The translations under genes and the position numbers were made by a program. Shown piece after piece: positions 31,917 to 40,109 of a stretch of DNA of 48,042 bases. Below the pieces are notes generated by a model. The model saw only the letters and a program-made list of their open reading frames with translations, was not told the origin of the DNA and ran no database searches. The stretch lies in the NCBI GenBank assembly GCA_903857255.1, contig CAIODY010000134.1, forward strand, positions 1 through 48,042, read 5' to 3'. The stretch is from an uncultured bacterium (GTDB lineage: Bacteria; Bacteroidota; Bacteroidia; Chitinophagales; CAIODY01). Position 1 is the stretch's first letter; every line of letters begins with the position of its first letter.

Positions 31917-32894
31917 ATGAATTTAGAAAAAATAAAACAAACAGGATTTGTGGATGAAACCATTGACCCAACTTTAGATTTGTTTGAAGAAATAAAAAAA
32001 TTAAAAAAAGAAAAAAATGCAGTGTTGTTGGCGCACTACTACCAAGATGCCGACATTCAGGACATAGCAGATTTCATCGGTGATAGTTTGCAACTTTCGC
32101 AAGAAGCTGCAAAAACAAATGCGGATATGATTGTGTTTGCTGGTGTGCATTTCATGGCTGAAACAGCAAAAATTATTTCACCACAAAAAAAAGTTGTATT
32201 GCCCGATTTGAAGGCTGGATGCAGTTTAGCAGATAGTTGTCCGCCAGAATTATTTGCAAAATTTAAAGCAAAATATCCTGACCATGTGGTGGTGAGTTAC
32301 ATCAATTGTTCTGCTGAAATAAAAGCTTTGACGGATATTGTTTGCACATCGAGCAATGCCGAAAAAATTATCAATTCTATTCCAAAAGACAAAGGAATAA
32401 TCTTTGCACCCGATAAAAATTTAGGGGCTTATTTGATTAAAAAAACTGGTCGCGATATGGTGTTGTGGAATGGTGCTTGTATGGTGCATGAAATTTTTTC
32501 GTTGGAAAAAATAATCAAATTGAAAGAGCGAAATCCAAAAGCAAAATTATTAGCGCATCCTGAATGCGAAGAAGCAGTTTTAAATAAGGCTGATTATATT
32601 GGCTCTACAACTGGTATTTTAAATTTTTCACAGGAAGATAGTTGTCAGGAATTTATTGTTGCCACCGAAACAGGCATCTTACATCAAATGATGAAAGCTT
32701 CACCCAATAAGACTTTTATACCAGCTCCGCCAAATAATAATTGCGCTTGCAACGATTGCCCACACATGAAACTGAATACGCTGGAGAAAATTTATTTATG
32801 CCTAAAACATGAACAGCCCGAAATTATTTTAGATGAAACTATGCGAAAAAAAGCCGAAGGAAGTATTTTAAGAATGTTGGAAATTAGTAAATAA
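31917..32894 (+). CDS. nadA: Quinolinate synthase A
   Basis: 325 residues from ATG 31917 (a GTG at 31902 would add five residues). It condenses iminoaspartate with dihydroxyacetone phosphate to quinolinate, using a [4Fe-4S] cluster. Recognisable parts: [33 protein letters not shown], cluster cysteines Cys102 (KAGCSLAD), Cys188 (WNGACMVHE) and the [10 protein letters not shown] segment (276-284). It sits immediately after the putative oriC and ends at a terminator shared with gltX. nadB and nadC are not in the window. Confidence 0.96.
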   Translation: MNLEKIKQTGFVDETIDPTLDLFEEIKKLKKEKNAVLLAHYYQDADIQDIADFIGDSLQLSQEAAKTNADMIVFAGVHFMAETAKIISPQKKVVLPDLKAGCSLADSCPPELFAKFKAKYPDHVVVSYINCSAEIKALTDIVCTSSNAEKIINSIPKDKGIIFAPDKNLGAYLIKKTGRDMVLWNGACMVHEIFSLEKIIKLKERNPKAKLLAHPECEEAVLNKADYIGSTTGILNFSQEDSCQEFIVATETGILHQMMKASPNKTFIPAPPNNNCACNDCPHMKLNTLEKIYLCLKHEQPEIILDETMRKKAEGSILRMLEISK

Positions 32895-32895
32895 A

Positions 32896-32925
32896 AAAAG
32901 GCTTCTAAAAAATTAGAAGCCTTTT
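32896..32925. terminator. Bidirectional terminator between nadA and gltX
   Basis: AAAAGGCTTCTAA (32896-32908), loop AAAA, TTAGAAGCCTTTT (32913-32925). The perfect 13-bp stem with A and T flanks serves both converging genes. Confidence 0.93.
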
Positions 32926-32928
32926 AAT

Positions 32929-34449
32929 TTAAAATTGTTTCAATGCCAATTTAATTCTTTCAACCGTTTCATTTTTACCAATGGTATGAGCAATTTCAAA
33001 AACTGGTGGACCAAATTTTCCGCCGCAAAGCATTATGCGGAAAGGCATTTGCAACTCACCAACTTTAATATTTTTTTCGGTTGCCAAATCTTTGAAGCAT
33101 TTTTCAATGTCAGCATTTTCCCAATTTGGTAAGTTTTCAAATTGCGAAATCAGCACATTGAAAAACGTATTTTTTTCTTCTGTCCATTTTGGTTTCACCG
33201 CTTCTACATCATATTTCTCTGGGCGTTGAAAAAAGAAAAAAGCATTGTCCCACACATCATTCATAAAAGTGCAACGCTCTTTCACCAAGCCGCAAATATG
33301 CTCTACAAAAGCTCTTTCAGCTTTTATGTTTTTTTCAGCCAATATTTTTTCAGTTACGTCAGCCAATTGACTATTGCTGATTTTCTGCACATATTGATGA
33401 TTGAACCACTTGCATTTTTCAAAATCGAATTTTGCTCCGGCTTGATGAACACGAGCAATATCAAAGCGTTCAACCATTTCATCCAACGTAAAAATCTCTT
33501 GTGCAATACCCGGATTCCAACCTAATAAAACAAGGAAATTGATTAATGCTTCAGGTAAAAAACCACGTTCACGGAAACCACTTTGGCGTTCGCCATCTTT
33601 TGTTGTCCAATCTAAACTGAAAACAGGAAAGCCCAATCTATCACCATCTCGTTTGCTTAATTTACCATTACCATCAGGTTTTAAAATCAATGGAAGATGC
33701 GCCCACAGTGGCATTTCAGCTTCCCAACCTAAATATTTATACAACAAAATATGCACTGGCGCACTGGGCAACCATTCTTCGCCACGAAATGCATGACTGA
33801 TTTTCATGGTGAAATCATCAACAACAACCGCCAAATGATAAGTGGGCATTCCATCGGCTTTCAACAATACTTTATCATCTACCTGATTGGTTTGAAAACT
33901 TACCCAACCACGAATCAAATCTTCAAATTTCACTTCTTCATTTCGAGGCATTTTGATGCGAATAACATGCGGTTCGCCAGCTTCTAATTTTTGTTTTACC
34001 ACATCACTTGGCAGCGTTAATGAATTTTTCATGTATTCACGGGTTGCCCAGTTGTATTGCGGCGCAGGATTACCAGCTGCTTTCATTCGCTCTCTCATTT
34101 CTTCCAGCTCTTGTGGTGTATCAAATGCATAATAAGCATGACCAGCTTCTACTAATCTTTCAGCATATTGCCGATACATGGGCTTGCGTTCACTCTGGCG
34201 ATACGGACCGTATTCTCCACCATAACCCACACCTTCATTCGGCTCAATGCCGCACCATTTCAGTGTCTCAATGATGTATTCTTCAGCGCCTTCTACAAAA
34301 CGGGTTTGGTCGGTATCCTCAATTCTTAATAAAAAATCACCACCATGTTTTTTAGCAAACAGATAGTTGAACAATGCAGTGCGAACACCACCAATATGCA
34401 AGCCTCCTGTAGGGCTTGGCGCAAATCGAACTCTAACTCTTTTACTCAT
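32929..34449 (-). CDS. gltX: Glutamate--tRNA ligase
   Basis: 506 residues, a class I aminoacyl-tRNA synthetase. The HIGH-type motif is in RFAPSPTGGLHIGGVRTAL (HIGG at 18-21), and the KMSKS-type motif KLSKRDG is near residue 270. EDTDQTR and AFRGEEWLPS are also conserved. The C-terminal helical anticodon-binding part is complete. It converges with nadA on a shared terminator. Whether it is discriminating for Glu only cannot be judged from sequence alone. Confidence 0.97.
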   Translation of the reverse strand: MSKRVRVRFAPSPTGGLHIGGVRTALFNYLFAKKHGGDFLLRIEDTDQTRFVEGAEEYIIETLKWCGIEPNEGVGYGGEYGPYRQSERKPMYRQYAERLVEAGHAYYAFDTPQELEEMRERMKAAGNPAPQYNWATREYMKNSLTLPSDVVKQKLEAGEPHVIRIKMPRNEEVKFEDLIRGWVSFQTNQVDDKVLLKADGMPTYHLAVVVDDFTMKISHAFRGEEWLPSAPVHILLYKYLGWEAEMPLWAHLPLILKPDGNGKLSKRDGDRLGFPVFSLDWTTKDGERQSGFRERGFLPEALINFLVLLGWNPGIAQEIFTLDEMVERFDIARVHQAGAKFDFEKCKWFNHQYVQKISNSQLADVTEKILAEKNIKAERAFVEHICGLVKERCTFMNDVWDNAFFFFQRPEKYDVEAVKPKWTEEKNTFFNVLISQFENLPNWENADIEKCFKDLATEKNIKVGELQMPFRIMLCGGKFGPPVFEIAHTIGKNETVERIKLALKQF

Positions 34450-34457
34450 AAGTGGGG

Positions 34458-34465
34458 CAAAGATA
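34458..34465 (-). promoter_or_regulatory. Putative -7 element for gltX
   Basis: Minus-strand TATCTTTG matches TAnnTTTG, 8 bases before the start codon, implying a very short or leaderless transcript. Confidence 0.5.
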
Positions 34466-34560
34466 AATTATTTTTCAGCCATCGTTGGTGTTTGTTCAGC
34501 AACGGTTCCAATTTAGTTGGTGGAAAACAAACTCTGCCAAAGGCTAAAATTTATTTTGCT

Positions 34561-34580
34561 CACAAAGGCGCAAAGACACT
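34561..34580 (+). repeat. Dispersed CACAAAGGCGCAAAGACACT element
   Basis: This AAAG-rich word is a recurrent intergenic string in Bacteroidota genomes (recalled knowledge, not searched). No function is seen. The surrounding 34450-35110 gap also holds a 21-bp array, a hairpin, a terminator-like stem and a promoter element. Confidence 0.4.
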
Positions 34581-34701
34581 AAACCATGCAGCATACATTT
34601 CACCACCCAAAAATAAATTTTGAGGGCGCAAGCGGTCAGGCGTTTTTAGCAGTGCTTATCTCCCCTGCATTTTTTCAAACCATTTTTCAAAAAATAGGTG
34701 T

Positions 34702-34827
34702 GTTGGAATGGTTCACGGACGCCCGTGAGTCATTCAAAGTTGTCCGTGGGTCATCCACGGACGACCGTGGGTCACTCCCTTGGATTCATTCCAAGACGAC
34801 TTGGATTCGTTCCAACATGTGTTGGAA
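34702..34827. repeat. 21-bp periodic palindromic array, six units
   Basis: Six contiguous 21-base units. Each pair has inverted arms such as CCACGGACGACCGTGG, TTCCAAGACGACTTGG and TTCCAACATGTGTTGG, so units can fold into successive hairpins. Units share the frame CCGTGGGTCA / TCGTTCCAAC. The period is the same as in 26660-26932 and half that of 13434-13685, although the bases differ. Confidence 0.85.
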
Positions 34828-34988
34828 TTGCATCAAGAGAGCCATTTACAGTTAAAACCAATTTTCTAATCCATAAATTTTCAATTTATCGGTCGTGCAA
34901 GACCGTTCTGCCGAGTTTATTCACCCTTTAATTATTTTTTATGGCGTTCATCAGTTCGCTTCGCTCGTGTGAAATCGGTAAATAGCAG

Positions 34989-35009
34989 CAACGAGTTATA
35001 AACTCGTTG
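34989..35009. repeat. ATA-loop hairpin
   Basis: CAACGAGTT, loop ATA, AACTCGTTG: perfect 9-bp stem, third member of the ATA-loop set. Confidence 0.7.
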
Positions 35010-35016
35010 GAACAAC

Positions 35017-35054
35017 AAAAAAGTCCACCACGGTTTTAGTAGCGGACTTTTTTT
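35017..35054. terminator. Terminator-like stem upstream of the toxin-antitoxin pair
   Basis: AAAAAAGTCC (35017-35026) pairs with GGACTTTTTT (35044-35053). The sequence is similar to the terminator after the toxin (35715-35753), including CCAC and TTAGTAGC inside, so the pair is bracketed by related stems. Confidence 0.7.
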
Positions 35055-35085
35055 ATGCATCGAAATACAATTCATGAAAATGGTT

Positions 35086-35093
35086 TACTTTTG
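35086..35093 (+). promoter_or_regulatory. Putative -7 element of the toxin-antitoxin operon
   Basis: TACTTTTG matches TAnnTTTG, 17 bases before the antitoxin start at 35111. Confidence 0.5.
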
Positions 35094-35110
35094 TAACAAC
35101 AATTTCAACC

Positions 35111-35314
35111 ATGAATACACATAGCATTCAGCAAGAAATAAATTCGCTGCCAACTAATTTAAAGCAAGAGGTGTATGATTTTATTGCGTTTTTAAAAACA
35201 AAAGTAAAATCAACCGCTGTTATTAAAGAACGTGAAATAGGCGTTGCTAAAGGAAAAATTAAAATCGCTGCTGATTTTAATGCCCCATTAGATGAATTTA
35301 AAGACTACCAATAG
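35111..35314 (+). CDS. Antitoxin, DUF2281 family
   Basis: 67 residues. The N-terminal helix INSLPTNLKQEVYDFIAFLK is the DUF2281 pattern found in antitoxins paired with PIN toxins. The C-terminal part (GVAKGKIKIAADFNAPLDEFKDY) is the flexible, toxin-binding end (the KGK...DFD.PL.DF motif is typical). The toxin gene begins two bases after its stop, so the two are translationally linked. By family rule the pair should autoregulate its promoter. Confidence 0.9.
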   Translation: MNTHSIQQEINSLPTNLKQEVYDFIAFLKTKVKSTAVIKEREIGVAKGKIKIAADFNAPLDEFKDYQ

Positions 35315-35316
35315 GC

Positions 35317-35703
35317 ATGCATTATTTGTTAGATACACACACCTTTCTTTGGTTTTTAACCAATGATAAACAATTGCCAAAACCAACAGCGCAAAAAATA
35401 AAAAATCTGCAAAACACCTGTTGGATAAGTATCGCAAGCATTTGGGAAATTGTTATAAAAGCCAACATTGGCAAACTTAGTTTGGAATTTAGTTTGCAAG
35501 AAATTTTAGATTATATCCATCGCAATCAAATTTCAGTTTTACCAATTGAATTGACACATCTTTTGGTATTAGATAAACTTCCACAACATCATAAAGACCC
35601 GTTTGATAGAATAATTATATCACAAACCATGGCTGAAAATTTTGTGGTGCTTTCAGATGATGCCATGTTCAAGAAATATCCAGTAACAATTTCGTGGAAC
35701 TAA
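35317..35703 (+). CDS. PIN-domain toxin (VapC-like ribonuclease)
   Basis: 128 residues. PIN-domain acidic residues are present: Asp6 (LLDTHTFLW), Glu44 (SIWEIVIK), Asp94 and Asp97 (KDPFDRI) and Asp114 (LSDD). This is the 'LLDTHTFLW' subgroup of VapC-like toxins, Mg-dependent RNases that cut specific RNAs (tRNA or rRNA in studied members). Length is normal, so it is probably intact. The cognate antitoxin lies immediately upstream. Confidence 0.93.
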   Translation: MHYLLDTHTFLWFLTNDKQLPKPTAQKIKNLQNTCWISIASIWEIVIKANIGKLSLEFSLQEILDYIHRNQISVLPIELTHLLVLDKLPQHHKDPFDRIIISQTMAENFVVLSDDAMFKKYPVTISWN

Positions 35704-35714
35704 TTTCAGTTGAT

Positions 35715-35753
35715 AAAAAAAGTCAGCCACTATTATTAGTAGCTGACTTTTTT
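35715..35753 (+). terminator. Terminator after the toxin gene
   Basis: AAAAAAAGTCAGC (35715-35727) with GCTGACTTTTTT (35742-35753); inner ACTA/TAGT also pair. Strong intrinsic terminator, related to 35017-35054. Confidence 0.92.
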
Positions 35754-35805
35754 ATTTCATTACAAATAGCGCATTTACCATTCACCATACACCAGCCTTA
35801 TTCTT

Positions 35806-35813
35806 TACATTTG
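35806..35813 (+). promoter_or_regulatory. Putative -7 element for the Lpt permease gene
   Basis: TACATTTG matches TAnnTTTG, 19 bases before the TTG start at 35833. Confidence 0.5.
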
Positions 35814-35832
35814 CGCCTCAATAATTATATAG

Positions 35833-36915
35833 TTGAAAAAGCTCGACTCCTATATTGTCAAAAAGTTTTTAACCACTTTTTTCTTTTCGCTCATTCTGTT
35901 TTTGGTGATAGCGATAGTGATTGATTTGGTTGAACGCATTGATGATTTTATGGAAAGCTCTGCTCCTCTTTCGCTCATCATCACCAATTATTATTTGCCT
36001 TTTCTGCCTTGGATTGGCGCACAGTTGTTTCCTTTATTTGTGTTTTTATCGGCTTTGTTTTTTACTTCAAAAATGGCTGGCGAATCGGAGATTATTGCCA
36101 TGCTGGGCAATAGCATTAGTTTTTACCGAGTGCTTCGTCCTTATGTTTTCACAGCCTTGTTGCTGGCTACTTTGCTGTATTTTGGTAATCATTATGTAGT
36201 GCCTTGGAGCAATGGAAAAAAGCTGGCTTTTGAAAATACTTATTTCCGTGGTGGCAGAAAAGAGGCGGCGCAGGGTACACATATCCGCATTTCAAAAAAC
36301 GAATTTCTTTATTTAGAAAATTTCAACACGGTTGATAATGAGGGTTATAAATTCAGCTACGAAAAATTCGACAATAACAATAAGATGATTTTGAAATTGG
36401 TTGCCGATAAAATTGAATGGAATTATCAAAAGAAAAACTGGAACTTATATAATGTAACCACCCGAACTTTTGATGGCTTGAACGAAACTTTTAAAAAAGA
36501 TAACAAGCTCAACCAATCGTTTACTGTTACACCCACCGATTTTGAAAAACGACAAGATGAAACCAAAGAGATTTTAACCACACCAGCTTTGAATGCTTTT
36601 ATCGAAAAGCAAGAATTACGAGGCGCCGAAAATTTAGAACAATATTATGTGGAACGCCTGCGCCGAACTGCCGCGGCTTATTCTTTAATCATCATGACTT
36701 TGATTGCTTTTGCTGTGGCAAGCAGAAAAACCCGTGGCGGTATTGGTGTTCATATTGCCATTGGATTAATGCTAAGCGCCTCTTACATTTTGTTGATGCA
36801 AATGAGTACCACATTCTCCAACCAAGCTGGGCTGAATCCTTATTTGGGGGTGTGGTTGCCCAATATTTTATTTACAGGCATTGCCATTTATTTATTGCGG
36901 ATAGCGCAGAAATAA
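35833..36915 (+). CDS. LptF/LptG family lipopolysaccharide export permease
   Basis: 360 residues from a TTG start (KKLDSYIVKKFLTTFFFSLILF), the usual N-terminus of the YjgP/YjgQ family; no ATG occurs upstream in a sensible position. Three N-terminal membrane helices, a periplasmic beta-jellyroll (about 130-250) and three C-terminal helices (IIMTLIAFAVASRKTRGGIG, IAIGLMLSASYILLM, PNILFTGIAIYLL) are seen. The protein extracts LPS from the inner membrane for the Lpt bridge. LptF and LptG cannot be told apart here; no partner is adjacent. Confidence 0.92.
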   Translation: MKKLDSYIVKKFLTTFFFSLILFLVIAIVIDLVERIDDFMESSAPLSLIITNYYLPFLPWIGAQLFPLFVFLSALFFTSKMAGESEIIAMLGNSISFYRVLRPYVFTALLLATLLYFGNHYVVPWSNGKKLAFENTYFRGGRKEAAQGTHIRISKNEFLYLENFNTVDNEGYKFSYEKFDNNNKMILKLVADKIEWNYQKKNWNLYNVTTRTFDGLNETFKKDNKLNQSFTVTPTDFEKRQDETKEILTTPALNAFIEKQELRGAENLEQYYVERLRRTAAAYSLIIMTLIAFAVASRKTRGGIGVHIAIGLMLSASYILLMQMSTTFSNQAGLNPYLGVWLPNILFTGIAIYLLRIAQK

Positions 36916-36917
36916 AA

Positions 36918-37394
36918 TTAAAACAAACTGGGTAATTTTAAATCAACATCATCGGTATAATCAATTGGTAATTTAATGGGCACAGCCTTTTTACGCAATT
37001 TGCAAATTCCTTTCACTGATACTTTTACTTTCCCTTTTTGCGATTTTTCCCACAAGTCTTTTAAGTAACTCAAATCTAATTGTGCCATTTCTATTTCTAC
37101 TTCAATCGGCAAAGCAAATTCCGAAATCCGATTTACTCTTGTCGGTTGTACTTGTTTCGATTTACCAATTAATTTATCATTGATATAAATATCCATGTCG
37201 GAATCAACCATATCAACACCAATTGAATTGGGATTATACAACTGCAAATTTGTTTTCAATACAATTTTGCTAAAAGTGAAGGTTTCAAATTTTACATCGG
37301 TTAATTTTCGATATTCTAAAGGTTTGAATTGGGTGTGGCAATTGTAAAACAGAAAACAACTCACCACCAAAAGCAGCAAATAAATTTTTTTCAT
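36918..37394 (-). CDS. LEA type 2 family putative lipoprotein
   Basis: 158 residues from the ATG at 37392-37394 (MKKIYLLLLVVSCFLFYNC); an upstream ATG at 37427 would spoil the signal. The lipobox-like FLFYNC gives Cys19. The remainder fits an LEA14-like beta-sandwich, with FSKIVLKTNLQLYNPNSIGVDMVDSDMDIYINDKLIG, and a second half KVKVSVKGICKLRKKAVPIKLPID. It ends three bases from the Lpt gene stop and converges with it. Role unknown; such proteins are often envelope stress related. Confidence 0.8.
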   Translation of the reverse strand: MKKIYLLLLVVSCFLFYNCHTQFKPLEYRKLTDVKFETFTFSKIVLKTNLQLYNPNSIGVDMVDSDMDIYINDKLIGKSKQVQPTRVNRISEFALPIEVEIEMAQLDLSYLKDLWEKSQKGKVKVSVKGICKLRKKAVPIKLPIDYTDDVDLKLPSLF

Positions 37395-37545
37395 CGGTTG
37401 AAAATGTTTGAAAAAATCTTTTAGCAAATAAAGATAACTTTTAGCAAAAAGACATCCTCTTCAAAATTCGCTTCCTAATTTGTTGAGGGTTAAACAAAAA
37501 TTAATTATTTTCGGGCACTTTTTAAAACCGCATTTTAAGAAAAAT

Positions 37546-38271
37546 ATGGCAGTAGATTTATCGTGGAAAAAAGGTGTCTTTTATAAAATAGAACAAGAAA
37601 CCTACAACACACGTCGTTTTTATATTGAATTTCCCGAAATGGAAAAGTTTGATTTTATCCCTGGTCAGTTTGTAACCATGGATTTGCCCATTCATGAAAA
37701 GAAAAATTTGCGCTGGCGCAGTTATTCCATTGCTTCCAATCCTGATGACACCAACAAAATTGAATTAGTAATTGTGTTAGCAAAAAATGGCATTGGCACC
37801 GATTATTTATTCAACAATGCAAAAAATGGTGATGAAATAATGATGAGAGGACCATTGGGCAAATTTATTATTCCCAATGAAATTGATGAATTGTGTTTCA
37901 TCTGCACAGGCACTGGCATAGCGCCTTTCCGCAGTATGATAAAACATATTAAGCGCAACAATATTCCGCATAAATCTGTTAAAATGATTTTTGGAACACG
38001 GGTAGAAACCGATATTTTGTATCAGGAAGAAATGAAACAATTGATGCAAGAAATGCCAAGCTTTGAATTTATTCCAGTGTTATCAAGAGCTGATGAAAAC
38101 TGGCAAGGTGAAAAAGGTTATGTGCATGCGGTGTATGAGAAAATTTATGCTGACAAGCCCAACGCAAAATTTATGTTGTGTGGGTGGACGGCGATGGTTG
38201 AAGAAGCCAAAGACCGCTTAAAAGCAATGGGCTACGGAAAAGAAAGTGTTCACTACGAACTTTTTGGATAA
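37546..38271 (+). CDS. Ferredoxin--NADP reductase-like FAD oxidoreductase
   Basis: 241 residues from ATG 37546 (MAVDLSWKKG). An FAD-binding barrel with RWRSYSIAS (the RxYS motif) and GPLGKFIIP is followed by an NAD(P)-binding domain with CTGTGIAPFRS and a C-terminal CGWTAMVEEAKDRL. No iron-sulphur motif is present, so it accepts or donates electrons to a separate partner (ferredoxin or flavodoxin). It stands 27 bp before the acyl-CoA dehydrogenase gene and may share its transcript. Exact partner is unknown. Confidence 0.87.
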   Translation: MAVDLSWKKGVFYKIEQETYNTRRFYIEFPEMEKFDFIPGQFVTMDLPIHEKKNLRWRSYSIASNPDDTNKIELVIVLAKNGIGTDYLFNNAKNGDEIMMRGPLGKFIIPNEIDELCFICTGTGIAPFRSMIKHIKRNNIPHKSVKMIFGTRVETDILYQEEMKQLMQEMPSFEFIPVLSRADENWQGEKGYVHAVYEKIYADKPNAKFMLCGWTAMVEEAKDRLKAMGYGKESVHYELFG

Positions 38272-38298
38272 TTTTTTAAAAACTAAAATCTTTATAGA

Positions 38299-39453
38299 AT
38301 GAATTTTGAATTGAACGAAGAACAATTAGCAGTGCGTCAAGCTGCTCGTGATTTTGCACAAAACGAATGTTTGCCAGGTGTAATTGAAAGAGATGAACAT
38401 CAAAAATTTCCGAAAGAACAATTAACCAAATTGGCTGAATTGGGTTTTTTAGGAATGATGGTTGACCCAAAATATGGCGGCAGCGGAATGGATACAATTA
38501 GTTATGTTTTGGCGATGGAAGAAATTTCAAAAATTGATGCATCAGTTTCTGTTGCGGTGAGCGTAAACAACTCGTTAGTGTGCTGGGGTTTGGAAACTTA
38601 TGGCAACGAAGCGCAGAAAGAAAAATATTTAAAACCATTAGCACAAGGCATGAAAGATGGCGAATTGTGCATTGGTGCATTTTTGTTGAGTGAACCTGAA
38701 GCTGGTTCTGATGCTACTTCACAACGCACAACTGCTATTGATAAAGGCGACCATTATGTTTTGAATGGTACAAAAAACTGGATTACAAATGGTAATTCAG
38801 CATCCTACTATTTAGTAATTGCACAAACGGATGTGGCTAAAGGTCACAAAGGCATCAATGCTTTTATTGTAGAGAAAAATTGGAAAGGTGTAGTAGTTGG
38901 AGCCAAAGAAAATAAAATGGGAATCAGAGGAAGTGATACACACTCGATTTTGTTCAACGATGTGATTGTGCCAAAAGAAAATAGAATTGGCGAAGATGGT
39001 TTTGGTTTCACTTTCGCCATGAAAACATTGGCTGGAGGTCGCATAGGGATTGCATCACAAGCATTGGGTATTGCCAGCGGTGCTTATGAATTGGCATTAA
39101 AATACTCGAAAGAGCGTAAAGCTTTTGGCAAAGAAATCAATCAACATCAAGCCATTGCTTTCAAATTGGCTGATATGGCAACTGAAATAGAAGCTGCAAG
39201 ATTGCTGTGCATGAAGGCTGCTTGGGAAAAAGACCAACATTTAGATTATGCTTTGAGTGGCAGTATTGCAAAAGTATTCGCCAGCGAAGTAGCCATGAAA
39301 ACCACTGTGGAAGCGGTTCAAGTACATGGCGGTTATGGTTATGTAAAAGAATACCATGTAGAACGATTGATGAGAGATGCAAAAATTACACAGATTTATG
39401 AAGGCACTTCAGAAGTAAACAGAATTGTAATAAGCAGAAGTGTTTTGAAATAA
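38299..39453 (+). CDS. Acyl-CoA dehydrogenase
   Basis: 384 residues, full length for the family. FAD-dependent oxidation of acyl-CoA in beta-oxidation or branched-chain amino acid breakdown. Motifs: LSEPEAGSDATSQ, NGTKNWITNG, KMGIRGSDTHSILFNDVIVP, and the end QIYEGTSEVNRIVISR with the likely catalytic base Glu368. The sequence resembles short-chain (butyryl) enzymes of Bacteroidota, but substrate length cannot be set from sequence alone. Followed by a terminator. Confidence 0.96.
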   Translation: MNFELNEEQLAVRQAARDFAQNECLPGVIERDEHQKFPKEQLTKLAELGFLGMMVDPKYGGSGMDTISYVLAMEEISKIDASVSVAVSVNNSLVCWGLETYGNEAQKEKYLKPLAQGMKDGELCIGAFLLSEPEAGSDATSQRTTAIDKGDHYVLNGTKNWITNGNSASYYLVIAQTDVAKGHKGINAFIVEKNWKGVVVGAKENKMGIRGSDTHSILFNDVIVPKENRIGEDGFGFTFAMKTLAGGRIGIASQALGIASGAYELALKYSKERKAFGKEINQHQAIAFKLADMATEIEAARLLCMKAAWEKDQHLDYALSGSIAKVFASEVAMKTTVEAVQVHGGYGYVKEYHVERLMRDAKITQIYEGTSEVNRIVISRSVLK

Positions 39454-39485
39454 TTTTTGATAAAGCACTCTAAGATAAAAGTTTT

Positions 39486-39513
39486 AAAGCCTTCACATTT
39501 TTGTGGAGGCTTT
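39486..39513 (+). terminator. Intrinsic terminator after acyl-CoA dehydrogenase
   Basis: AAAGCCTTCAC (39486-39496) pairs with GTGGAGGCTTT (39503-39513), one wobble pair, then T. It abuts the end of the converging paaD-like gene. Confidence 0.92.
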
Positions 39514-39515
39514 TT

Positions 39516-40007
39516 TCATTCCGCCACCACAGGTTTGAACTGTTCAAATGTTTGGTGGCAGTTTTTGCAAAACTGAATTGCTCGGCACAATGTTGAACCA
39601 AATGGCGAACGCAAAACTGTATTAGTACTTTTGCAATGCGGACATTCAGCACCTAACAACATTTCGCTGGTTACTTCGCCAACATGTTTTCGTGGTGGGG
39701 CAATACCAAAATTTTTCAACTTTTCTTTTCCTGCTTCGCTCATTCGGTTGGTATCCCAATGAATGGAATTATCAACTACTACCGAAATATTTTCGTCAGG
39801 AAATTCTTTTTTTAAATGTTGCTCAATATGATTTTTTATGAATGATGTAGCAGGGCAAGCTGCATAGGTTGGAATCATTTTCACCACAGTATTTTCTGCA
39901 TTCACTTCAACACAAGTAATCATGCCTAAATCCAATACGCTCATCACCGGAATTTCAGGGTCAGCAACATTTTCAAGGGCAATAAAAATTTGTTCTTTCG
40001 TCAGCAT
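39516..40007 (-). CDS. paaD: PaaD-like protein (phenylacetyl-CoA epoxidase subunit D family)
   Basis: 163 residues. N-terminal DUF59/MIP18-like domain with VADPEIPVMSVLDLGM and AACPATSFIKNHIE. C-terminal zinc-ribbon-like part with CPHC and CKNC pairs (AECPHCKSTNTV ... IQFCKNCHQTF). This is the layout of PaaD/PaaJ, thought to aid iron or iron-sulphur maturation of the PaaABCE oxygenase. No other paa gene lies next to it, so either the rest of the cluster is elsewhere or it acts in general Fe-S assembly. Confidence 0.88.
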   Translation of the reverse strand: MLTKEQIFIALENVADPEIPVMSVLDLGMITCVEVNAENTVVKMIPTYAACPATSFIKNHIEQHLKKEFPDENISVVVDNSIHWDTNRMSEAGKEKLKNFGIAPPRKHVGEVTSEMLLGAECPHCKSTNTVLRSPFGSTLCRAIQFCKNCHQTFEQFKPVVAE

Positions 40008-40088
40008 AATTACTTCAACAAAGCTACAGCGAAAAATGTTGTATTATTCGATGATAAAAATCATTTCAAATTAATCATTACAAAAAAC

Positions 40089-40096
40089 TACTTTTG
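40089..40096 (+). promoter_or_regulatory. Putative -7 element for pdxH
   Basis: TACTTTTG matches TAnnTTTG, 13 bases before the start at 40110. Confidence 0.5.
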
Positions 40097-40109
40097 AAAA
40101 AAAATAGCC

